DNA from: Turritopsis dohrnii
Taxonomy: Eukaryota > Cnidaria > Hydrozoa > Anthoathecata > Oceaniidae
Length of the DNA stretch: 64,000 nt
Assembly: GCA_027922465.2 (NCBI GenBank)
Contig: BQMF02000142.1
Span: forward strand, 682,001-746,000
Direction of reading: 5' to 3'
Shown here: positions 1-10,200 of the stretch, one piece after another
Numbering within the stretch: position 1 is the stretch's first letter
Layout: every line of letters begins with the position of its first letter
Notes under the pieces: generated by a model
The model's input: only the letters and a program-made list of their open reading frames with translations
Database searches by the model: none
Told to the model about the DNA's origin: nothing
Made by a program: the position numbers and the translations under genes

Positions 1-2
1 GT

Positions 3-2147
3 CACATATGTATGAAAGAATTTGAAAAAGATAATATTAAGGTTAGGGATCACTGTCATTTTACTGGTAAATTTCGTGGAGCTGCACATCAGTCTTGTAA
101 TCTCCGTTACAAAGTGCCTAAATACATCCCGATCGTCTTTCACAATCTGAGCGGATATGATGCTCATCTGTTTATCAAAGAACTAGCCAAACAGTATGGA
201 GATGAAGGGATTGCCGTCATCGCTGAAAACAAAGAAAAATATATCTCTTTCTCATTGGATGTTAAGGTTGGTGAATATACTGACAAAAATGGGGAGACGA
301 GAGTTCAAAAGATACAGTTGAGATTCATCGATAGTGTGCGTTTCATGGCTAGTAGTCTGGATAACTTGGTAAACAATCTATCCGACGATCAGTGTAAAAA
401 CCTTCGAAAATTCTTCAAGGGTGATGAGCAATTCAAACTATTGAGAAGAAAAGGAGTTTATCCTTATGAATACATTGATTCTTTTGATAAGTTTAATGAA
501 ACTAAGCTCCCACCAAAAGATGCTTTTTACAGCAAGTTGAACATGAAAGGTATCAGTGATGCTGATTATACACATGCACAGAAGGTGTGGAAACACATGA
601 AAAATAAAAATATGGGTGCGTATCATGATCTCTACCTCAAGACAGACGTTCTATTGCTTGCTGATGTTTTTGAGACTTTTAGGGAAACATGTATAACAAA
701 CTATAAACTGGATCCTGCACATTTTTACACTGCTCCAGGACTAGCTTGGCAAGCCTGTTTGAAAAAGACAGAGGTTGAGCTGGATCTGTTGTCAGATATG
801 GATATGTTTCTCTTCGTAGAGCAAGGTATTAGAGGAGATCTCTGTCAGGCTGTTCATAGACATGCTAAAGCTAATAACAAGTATATGGATGCTAAATATA
901 AGAAGACTGAAGAAAGTAGCTATCTCCAATATCTTGATGCAAATAATCTATATGGATGGGCTATGATTCAGAAGCTACCGACAGGGAATTTCAAGTGGGT
1001 AGATGCTAATAAATTTACCGCTGAATTCATTTCAAAGTTGGCTGAGAAAGATGGTAAATATGGTTATCTTCTTGAAGTTGATGTGAACTATCCTCAGGAG
1101 CTTCATGATTCACATAACGATCTTCCGTTTATGCCTGAGCGAAAGAAGATCAATGGTGTAGAAAAGCTAACTCCATGTCTTTCAGACAAGAAGAATTATA
1201 TTATTCATATCCGTGCACTTGATCAAGCGCTGAAGCATGGTCTTGTTCTTGAGAAGGTTCATAGAGTACTGAGATTTAGACAAAGTGCATGGTTGAAGCC
1301 GTACATCGATTTCAACACCAATTTGCGTACTAAATCAAAGAATGACTTTGAAAAGGACTTTTTCAAGCTCATGAACAATTCAGTCTTTGGTAAAACTATG
1401 GAGAATCAACGTAAACATAAAGACATACGCTTGGCTACCAAGAAAGAACAATATGAGAAGCTGGTGATGAAACCTAATTTCAAGGGTAGTATCTGTTTCA
1501 GTGAACATTTGATGGCTGCTGAAATGCAAAAGATCAAACTCGTATTGAACAAGCCGATCTATCTGGGACCTACAGTTCTTGATTTGTCAAAGACGATTAT
1601 GTATGGGTTTCACTATGATTACATGAGACCAAAATATGGTGACAATCTAAAGCTCTGCTATATGGATACAGACAGCTTTGTCTACCACATCAAAACCGAC
1701 GACTTTTACAAAGATATCGCCGATGATGTAGCTTTGAGATTCGACACTTCAGCGTACGATGAGAAAGATAACAGACCTTTACCTATAGGTTTGAATAAGA
1801 AAGTCATCGGTCTAATGAAAGATGAGTTGGGTGGTAAGATAATGACAGAGTTTGTTGCTCTAAGAGCGAAGACATATGCATATAAACAGCTAGATGGAAA
1901 AGAAGACAAGAAGTGCAAGGGAGTCAAGAAGTGTGTAGTAAAGAAGACGATGGGGTTTGATGATTATAAGAGATGCTTATTTGATGGTAAGAATGTTTAC
2001 AGGGAACAGATGACCTTTCAATCAATTAAGCATGATGTCCACACTATAAAAACAAACAAACTCGCTCTAAATGCGGATGATGACAAAAGAATTATTGCAA
2101 AAGATGGTATTGCTACATATGCCAGAGGACATTATAGATATGTATAA
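3..2147 (+). CDS. Protein-primed-type DNA polymerase B with endonuclease VII-like zinc motif (5' partial)
   Basis: Family B DNA polymerase of the type carried by Polinton/Maverick-like and adintovirus-like elements, expected to replicate the element's DNA. The frame is already open at base 3, upstream of the first ATG at 12, and begins within a Cys-x-x-Cys/His zinc motif followed by DHCHFTGKFRG, the recombination endonuclease VII signature, so the protein is cut by the window edge. Visible polymerase motifs in order (counted from the ATG): exonuclease-type FHNLSGYDAH (about residue 43), YLKTDVLLLADVF (about 207), motif A LDANNLYGW (about 307), motif B LMNNSVFGKTM (about 455) and motif C MDTDS (about 550), then a basic tail ending at a normal stop. 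No frameshift or stop interrupts at least 711 codons, so the copy is young or conserved. No capsid, integrase or terminal repeat is visible on this side. Family assignment is firm; the class of element is inferred. Confidence 0.87.
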   Translation, partial: HICMKEFEKDNIKVRDHCHFTGKFRGAAHQSCNLRYKVPKYIPIVFHNLSGYDAHLFIKELAKQYGDEGIAVIAENKEKYISFSLDVKVGEYTDKNGETRVQKIQLRFIDSVRFMASSLDNLVNNLSDDQCKNLRKFFKGDEQFKLLRRKGVYPYEYIDSFDKFNETKLPPKDAFYSKLNMKGISDADYTHAQKVWKHMKNKNMGAYHDLYLKTDVLLLADVFETFRETCITNYKLDPAHFYTAPGLAWQACLKKTEVELDLLSDMDMFLFVEQGIRGDLCQAVHRHAKANNKYMDAKYKKTEESSYLQYLDANNLYGWAMIQKLPTGNFKWVDANKFTAEFISKLAEKDGKYGYLLEVDVNYPQELHDSHNDLPFMPERKKINGVEKLTPCLSDKKNYIIHIRALDQALKHGLVLEKVHRVLRFRQSAWLKPYIDFNTNLRTKSKNDFEKDFFKLMNNSVFGKTMENQRKHKDIRLATKKEQYEKLVMKPNFKGSICFSEHLMAAEMQKIKLVLNKPIYLGPTVLDLSKTIMYGFHYDYMRPKYGDNLKLCYMDTDSFVYHIKTDDFYKDIADDVALRFDTSAYDEKDNRPLPIGLNKKVIGLMKDELGGKIMTEFVALRAKTYAYKQLDGKEDKKCKGVKKCVVKKTMGFDDYKRCLFDGKNVYREQMTFQSIKHDVHTIKTNKLALNADDDKRIIAKDGIATYARGHYRYV

Positions 2148-2155
2148 GATAACAA

Positions 2156-2452
2156 AGAGGTAAGAGGTAAGAGGTAAGAGGTAAGAGGTAAGAGGTAAAA
2201 AAAAAAAACAAAAAAAAACAAACAAACAAAAAAAAAACAAACAAAATAAACGAATTATACATGATACCTATGGATATTGACTTTGAAGATCTTTTTGACT
2301 GCATCGATGATCTGTGTGTGTCTGTGTCTGTGTGTTATATGTATTGTTAGCTCATTTATGTTATAAAGTTTAAACTGCTACAAACTGCTTTTTACTATAA
2401 TCAGGGATTTCCCTACATAAAGTTTAATCAATAAATGAGTCCAACCATGAAC

Positions 2453-2487
<35 letters not shown>

Positions 2488-2524
2488 GAAAACAAAACTC
2501 CCTTAGGAGAACCCTCTAGGGTTT

Positions 2525-2558
<34 letters not shown>

Positions 2559-2560
2559 GA
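2156..2560. repeat. Simple-sequence cluster behind the polymerase gene
   Basis: Immediately after the polymerase stop there are six copies of GAGGTAA (2156-2197), an A-rich tract with AAAC steps (to about 2246), a TTA run (2452-2487) and a GTT run (2526-2557). The GTT run is bracketed by two palindromic ACCCTCTAGGGT-type sequences. A short acidic reading frame starts at 2260 between them (about 30 codons) but is too short to call a gene. Confidence 0.8.
2327..2400 (+). repeat. Dispersed repeat, copy 1 (partner at 3632-3705)
   Basis: About 70 bases containing TTATATGTATTGTTAGCTC and CTACAAACTGCTTTTTACTA recur with few changes at 3632-3705 in the same orientation. The pair brackets 1.3 kb of non-coding sequence. 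It could be two copies of a short interspersed element tail or direct repeats of one element; no ends were resolved. Confidence 0.6.
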
Positions 2561-3550
2561 TACCCTAGAGGGTTTTTAATTCATTGTCTTCGATCTAACC
2601 GGCACTCCACCCTGGCTTCTCGAATCCACCAGCTCTGAGCTCTACCCCTAGATCTTAGACTATTTGTGTGTGACTACTTACGAACTCCGACTACTACGCA
2701 CGCAATGGCCGTTCATGATCTGTTCGAGTATATTACATCTAGTCACATTGTTTTTCCCGACAACTTTTGGCACATTTTGTGGTGAATACCGGGAGCGGAC
2801 GGCACCATCCAGTTCCAATCTAGCCGCTCCACTAGACCTTCCCTTTCCAGCAGACTCTGTCGCCTGTTCACCACAATTTTCGATTTATTCCGCTCTTGGG
2901 TTTTATATCATTCATTTAGATCTCAGTGTCTGCTTGTGGTGTCCCTCGGAACGCTATAATTTTCTTCGATTTGACGGTAACCATCTTTTTATGTTCAAAA
3001 CAGCTTTTTGTTATGACTATATAGCATTTTGTTATTTTGATTACATGGTAAGTTTTGATTACATAACAAAATGATTACATAACAAAATGATTAATGTTAT
3101 GCAAGAGCATCATATTTCACCCAAAGTGACTAGCTCTCCAACACAAACAAAAAATAAAAGTTCACAAAAGGAAGTTCACAAAAGAGTAGTGAGTCAAACA
3201 GATTCACTCCCATCTCATGAAGAAGAGAAAATAGCTTTGGTTTTAGCGATTACCACGATGTTTAGTATATGGTATGTATTTCGCTGATCAGCGTATGTAG
3301 TTTGCAATTATAGCCGGCATTGTGGATACATGCTAACACTTCTAAGCCCTGGTGTTTGTTGAATTTCGATCGAAATGACGGTAACCTGAATGTCTCTATG
3401 GACCAGAGAAACCTGACAGTGATAAATCACCCAGACGCAATGCTAACCATTCCGCGATATATTCAACACAACTGCGGGGAAGTGCGCACTCATGCAAGTT
3501 TTACAACCAGAACATGAGAGATCTACAACCGCCGAAGTATATATACTTCC
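2561..3550. other. No gene recognised
   Basis: Non-coding sequence between the simple repeats and the SINE-like segment. A weak minus-strand tRNA-like string lies near 2595-2655, and the phrase GACGGTAACC occurs twice (about 2973 and 3378), hinting at decayed repeats. Short open frames here show no recognisable domain or splice context. Confidence 0.4.
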
Positions 3551-3632
3551 TCTCAGACGAACTGCGTGGGGTTCGAACACACGACCTTGTTGTTACAAGT
3601 TAGCGTTCTTATCCACTAGACTACGCTGATCT
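3551..3632 (-). repeat. tRNA-derived SINE head (degenerate)
   Basis: On the minus strand the sequence carries a box-A-like TCTAGTGGATAAGAACG and a box-B-like GTGTTCGAACCCC at tRNA spacing. The anticodon arm does not pair well, so this is read as a tRNA-derived SINE head and not a working tRNA gene. The repeated 70-base segment at 3632-3705 abuts it. Confidence 0.5.
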
Positions 3633-3705
3633 GTATGTTATATGTATTGTTAGCTCATTTATGTTATAAAAATGAAACTACTACAAACTGCTTTTTACTA
3701 CATTT
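3632..3705 (+). repeat. Dispersed repeat, copy 2 (partner at 2327-2400)
   Basis: Same-strand near copy of the 2327-2400 segment, directly beside the tRNA-like head, which suggests the shared block is the body of a SINE-like element. Confidence 0.55.
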
Positions 3706-3991
3706 TTATGAGATATTTAATTGTTTACATTTATGAGTAATTTGTGGTTATATAATAATAATTAAAACTGCTTACGTGTTGTTATTTGTTATGTAATCAA
3801 AATAACACGTTTCATAACTCGTATCGCGTTATGAAAACAAAGGTCTTAGATGATAATATTAGCTATAGTAGGGAAATTCCATGTTATGTTTATGAGGGAT
3901 ACAATTTTGCGCTATAATCGGCACTTTCCTATCTCTGCTTTCTACAAAGGATTCTAATAGGAAACAACATTAAGAAAATTAAGTTTCAGAT

Positions 3992-4044
3992 ATGCAGGCT
4001 GTTTCAAAAAAGTGGCAACAAGAAATATTACCGCAGTTTTTAAA
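3992..4044 (+). other. Possible short first exon, unidentified
   Basis: An ATG two bases after a TTTCAG opens 17 codons rich in K, Q and W and runs to a good donor (AA|GTAAGT at 4045). No partner exon was found downstream on this strand before the SINE at 4.6 kb. It may be chance; family unknown. Confidence 0.15.
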
Positions 4045-4293
4045 GTAAGTATCCAATTCATTCTTATAAATTTTATATCAATGGAATCACACTGTATAAC
4101 AACAAATTTCATTTAGCAGAGAATTTTTGACTTCTTTGTACAAAAATAATTTGGTAAAGACAATTGATAGATGTTATCAATGGCAGAAATCATTTATAAT
4201 TAACAGTATGGATAACAGTGTCATTCAAAATCACGTAATTTCACGTAAATAAGGTTTGAAGGTGATATATAAAAAACTGACAATCAGACTTAC

Positions 4294-7200
4294 GCGATAA
4301 TCACGCAAACCTTCCAACTCTTGATTAATGTTACTCAACTCTGCTTCTTTCTTCATAATCACTTTCCCTAGCTCTATGAGAAAGAAAGAAGTCATCAAAA
4401 GGTTGAATCAAACTAAAATGTGTTTATATCTATGAAGCAGACGCAGAAGTAGAAGACACACGCTTATGTGAAATCATTAAAATCATTAAAAGATTGATTC
4501 AAACTAAAACGTGTTTACATCTATGAAGCAGACGCAGACGCAGAAGACACAAGCATATGTGAATATGCAAGAATATCAAAAAGTTTTGATATCTTGCTTC
4601 AACAGCAGTGGCATAGCAGTAACGTGTTCGACTGGCACACCAGAGGTATCGGGTTCGAATCCCTCTCTGAAAAAACACAAATTCTACCAGCCACGTCCCT
4701 GGTGGTACTGCTACCAGCCCGTTCCCCTGTGAAGTCTTCGGATGTATTGGGGTTAATATGGCTGGGTAAGTTAGAAATAAATGCCAAAGTTGAAATGATT
4801 GTCAGCTGGAGTGTGTAGCTCTCTGCCTAGTAGTGGCTTCGGCCTTGTAGGGAGTAATCGATTCAAAAACAAAAACAAAAAAAACAAAATTGGCCTTGCT
4901 GCACACTTGCTTCATAGTTTTTGTAATGTGAACATGTGAAGCAATGTGAGCAAGGCAGTTTTTCATGAAGCAAGAGAAAAATGTGCAAAGCAAACCAAAA
5001 AAAATAATGGCAGCATAGCAAGAAGGACTATTTTTCCGAGGCAGGGAGAAAATACCCAATTTCATATTTTAAAGCAGATAGGTACTTCAAGGACAAAAAA
5101 ATCCAATATGCAATATAGTTGATTTTTTTTTTCATTTTCACTTCTTATAAATGTCCAGCAACAATTATAAAAGATTTCTGTTTAAAGCACAAGAAAGAAA
5201 AAAATATGGAATTTATCAGGGAGTTCTCCTGCAATCTTTCATGGAAATTATTTGTTTCTTGTTAAAGTATAAAAATATCAAAATCATCAAAATATCACTG
5301 TGAGGAAGAGCATTGTTATTGAAATATTACGTATAAGCACAAAGTGAAGCATGAAGCAAGTAGTGAAGCAAGCCGTTCACACTTGCACGTAAGGAGCGGT
5401 TAGATAAGGAGCGGTCAGATAAGGAACGGTTAGATAGAGATAAAGAATCTTCTTTAGTGAATTAATGAAAATTAATCATCTGATATAATCTGTATAAACA
5501 TCTATCTGATATCTATGCTGTTTTGGAAGGTTCACTGAGCATTTCATAGGTCAAATGTTTATTTATAAGACTAGTAACCCGGGTAAATTTTTTACCGAGG
5601 TTAACTTCGAACAGGATGTGTCAAATTCGCCATGTGCAAACTCCGTGACGATGTTGCGTCACCCCATTGCCTGTATCGCCGACCCCAAAAATGATTCCCG
5701 GTGATCATAAAAATAACTAACGTCAAATGCCACGTGCTTTTATACTAATCGTGAAAAAAGTGTCTCTCACTTCTACGTGGTTTTACACGCAACTAAGAAG
5801 GACTTGACCGTGAATTTAAAAGAAATATATCACTCTCTAAAATAAAAGTGTGACACACAACGCGAATTAGTATAATAAACAGAACACCGTCATCACCATG
5901 TCACAACTTCTTCAAATAACTGTGATGGGGCACTGGTAACCTATTGAACAAACTCTCTGTTCCAAACCAAGGTTGTTGTTCCAGTATAACTGGAACTAGC
6001 TTATTCTCCTGAAAACGAGCTTATATCACAATGTTGTATGATTAGGATCATTGGGTAAAGCTCAACTATAAGATATCTTTATCTTACAGTAAACACTTAT
6101 CTAGTGGTGTGATTTCAGAAGTCCAACAGGCTAAGAAATTGATGTCAAACCAGACTAAATTGATGTCATTTAAAAAGGATAAAATGCAAAAAAAAACTAT
6201 CCTGTGACATCCTGTGACAAAACAGACCCACCTTCTTTTTCTTCAGCATATTTATTCACCAACTCTTCTTTCTTCTTCTCAATTCCTCGTATTTTTTCAG
6301 TATTTCGATCACTAAGTGATATTACGGCAAATTGTCTCTTTTGGGTTTTCTTTGACATGTATGCTAAATACTCATGCTGGAATGAAAAGTTTACATCATT
6401 ATCATCGTCATCATTATTCTCAAGAAAATTTCTAGACATAACATTTAAGACCTATATTATAAGTATTGAGGAAAGGATATTTCTAATCTGTAATGCTTAC
6501 TGTTTCAACTCTGGTTTGTTGTGCTTCCTGCTGCAAAAAATCATTTTCTTGTCGTCTGAAATTAACATCTGTCAAGGACTTTTGGTTAAACAAGGAAAGG
6601 AACAAATAATTATTTTCAAAACTGAAGAATTATTCTGCTATTTGGCTTTAAAGATGCATGCTATCAGAATAGTACATTCAACTTGTCTTAAAGCTGTTAT
6701 GGTAATTACATCAAGATGACAACAACACCATTATCAAAACCCCCCAAACATGTTAAAGATTTGGGGGTGATCATCACAGATGATGCCAATATGAGGAACG
6801 TATAAATGCTGTAGTAAAGAAATACTCTGATCTCAGTTCATGGATTCTGCGCACTTTCAAGTCACGAAAAAAGAATGTGATGTTAACTCTTTGGAAGGCG
6901 CTTGTTATTCCACATCTTGATTATTGCTCTCAATTATGGTCACCAACAAAAAGATCAGATAAGATCAGATTGGGATGGTCCAGCGTGCTTTTGTCAGAAA
7001 AATCAAGAGCATGCAAAATCTATTCTACTGGCAGCAATTGAAATGTCTAAAGCTCTACAGCCTGGGAAGAAGAAGAGAACGCTACCAAGTAATCTACATC
7101 TGGTCAATTCTAGAAGGATTGGTGCCCAACTTCCAACACACTGAGGATGGACAAATTATTGGTATAAACTACTATACACACCAGAGACTTGGTAAAAAGT

Positions 7201-10200
7201 GTTCTACCAGAGTACCCAAGCTTGGCCCTACAGAAGCCTGGTCGCTAGCAGCTTTGCTTTTTGTGGTCCAAAACTTTTCAATGGGATTCCCAGGGAACTA
7301 AGGAACTGTACCAATTGTGCTAAGAATGTCTTCAAAACAAAACTTGATAAATATTGCGCGTACTGTGCCTGATTACCCTCTTATTCCAGGGTATGTCCAG
7401 TTCAGGCAAGCTGACTCAAACAGCCTTCCAGATATGAAGACCTGCATTGGACTCAAGGAGTTGGATGTGTGAGGATTCACGGAAACAATATCAAGTAAAT
7501 CAAGTAAGTTAATGATCACACAATCTGCAATTAAATGGATTACATTACACTTGCCACTTCAAATTTTTATAGAATGACCCAAAATTTAATTTTTAAAGTA
7601 AACCAATAAAAATATTCTACAACTGTTATTTCTAAAGAAATCGAGCTATGTTATCATGAGAACCATGCAATCATAACAACAGTAATCAAGATCAGAAAAG
7701 AGGATGGAAACTGAAATGATGGATAATGGATAGGAATATTTGAATGTTTTACTTTCTATGTTTTCCTTATACAATGAGCGTATTACTATAACACAAAACA
7801 ATGCTCAAAAATGCACCTGGTCATTAATCTAAATCTTTCTGTTGCAAATCATAATACAATCTGTTTGACTTTTCTTTTCTTTCAGGCTTGTAGTCTTGCA
7901 TCTATGAAAATATAATTATATTGAATAAAATTGGCATCCGCTATGCGCCAAAACAGACCTCAAATACAAGGTGACGAACAGGCTGTGATGAGAAATATTT
8001 TGAGATTTGTAATTGGTATGTGTTGATATGGTTGAGTGAAATAAAAAAGATGATCAATCTCTTATCAATGCTTATCAGAATTTTTATCAAACAAAATTTC
8101 AGAAAAAAGAATGAATGTCAACTTGTGCTATTTCAAATATTGAAAGGCAATAGCTTTAGAGTTATATAAAAGAAAATATCCTAAAAGAGCATTAGTTATA
8201 TGATAAGAAGTCATCATTGACATTGAAAAGATACAGCTCTTCAATTTCCACTTTCATTTTCTGTAATTGCTCAGTAATGGATTCCAACCTACAAAAACAA
8301 ACATAATAAAAGACAGGTAACATTTTATGGAATATTTGAAATTCTAACCTTAGCCTTAATAGTACAGGTGACAAATTCTCCTAAAATTTCTTATGTTAAT
8401 AATTAAACTAGGCTGATGACTTTCTGAATACATTTTTCTTGCCTTCTTATTTTTGCTGACTAATTAACTCAATTAAGTTAAATTGAAATTAACTTAATTT
8501 GCTAATAAATGTCTCCTCATCTGGATATTCCATTTCAATAAAATTGCCCCAAGTTGGTGACTTCAGACCTAAGCACAATCTGTGGTAAACATGCTTAAAA
8601 ATTTTTTTATAAAAACTTCTTTTAAGTTTTTAAGTAGTTGCCAATGTATTGAATTGTGTCTCAATTTTACAGTTTAAGAATGTTTTTTTTGCTTCAGGTG
8701 CGAATTTTTTTGCAAAAGAAAAGAAAAGATAGAAAAAAAAAATATATCAGCTCTATTTCACGGTCCTTTTTTTTTTACTATGTAAAAACTGAAAAGGTTG
8801 ACAGTTATAAACAAAATAGCTGGTGCTGATGGCATCACCTCATTTTTCTTGAGCACTGAGGAGGTTGTTAGTCACACTGAATTCCTCCAATCTCGGTTCA
8901 CCACATCCAACACATTCAAAGGAACACGCAGTCATCACCAATTCATCCCAAAAACACTAATCTCACTCTCACCATGAAGAAAGCATCATTTGCACTCAAA
9001 GCAAGTAAGCCTGTCTGGTAGCAAAAGTAGCAAGGTACAGATGTCGATTGAAGATATAAAACCTGGCCGATTCTAATGTATGCCAATGCAACAAAGGTTG
9101 GTAGTTCTGCATTGCGAATTATGTGTCAGGTGAGCATGGTGATGTAAACATGAAATTTTTACACCCTAAAGGACCATCAAAAAAGTTCTTTTGGCCACAG
9201 CGTGATGATGTTTGTTGGATTCCTACTGATGATGTGTACGGCGAAGTTGATGCACCTTCTGCAGGAAGTACTGGACGATTTTATTGTTTTTACAAGAAGA
9301 CTGTGGAAAATTCGGGAAACTATTTCAATTAGGACTATGATCTCTTGTTCTCAAAGTGTATTTTTATGGTTTCCATTCTTAAAATTAGTTCAACATTTAC
9401 TAATAAGGGACTTTCCGCTACGAAATTATGATCCTGTGGTAGAAAAAAATCATTATGATGAGTCAAAACGTACCATGATGTAGAACGTCATTCTTTAGAG
9501 GAAAGGCCCTGTTTCCCATCCCCACAATGATTTTCTGAAAGGAAAAGGTCTATTCTTTCAAAAAATCCATTTAAAATTTTTCTTGGCTACTAGTTCCAGG
9601 CTTCTGAACTTTGTTGAAATTTGAGTTTTTGAAATTTTGCGATTTTTGATGTCCAATAGATTTTGATAGGATGTTTTGACATTGCTTTATTTTACATTTT
9701 TGAGTAGAGCTTAAGCTGTTCTTTAAGAATATATAGTTTTATATGTTTCTGAGCAACCATTTTCAAGTTATAAGCACTCAAAAATAATTTGACTTTTTAG
9801 GGTAAATTTTTGGAATTTTTCCGATTTTCACAGCCTCATAAAAATTTTTTAAGTAGAACAGTTTGTGGACTTAACTGATTTTGATAGTAATCTAGGCATA
9901 ATGGAGGGAAAATCACCCAGGCCTTTCAAAATATAAGAATTTCTAAAAATTGGCCCTCAAAGTTGTTAAAATCTTTTATAGTGGGAAAAATTTAGCTTCC
10001 ACCAAAATATTCAAAAGCCCATAAAATTTGAACGGGAAATGGAATTGAGCTGAAATTTTCAGGATTTACTCCTCTTGATGGTATATACTAAAAGAATCTG
10101 AAAGTTTGAGGAGATTTTGAGGACATCAATTCCGAACCCATGCTGAACTTGGCTGGAATGACCCAATAACTACTGCAGATGGGGAAAAATTTAAAAATTC

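Noticed and set aside
438..626. Antisense open frames within the polymerase gene (also 1706-1927)
   Set aside because: Shadows of the strongly coding plus strand with no independent signal.
3551..3632. tRNA gene (also 4600-4670 and 24700-24760)
   Set aside because: A and B boxes are present but acceptor and anticodon stems do not pair, and one continues into a SINE body with an A-rich tail; read as SINE heads.
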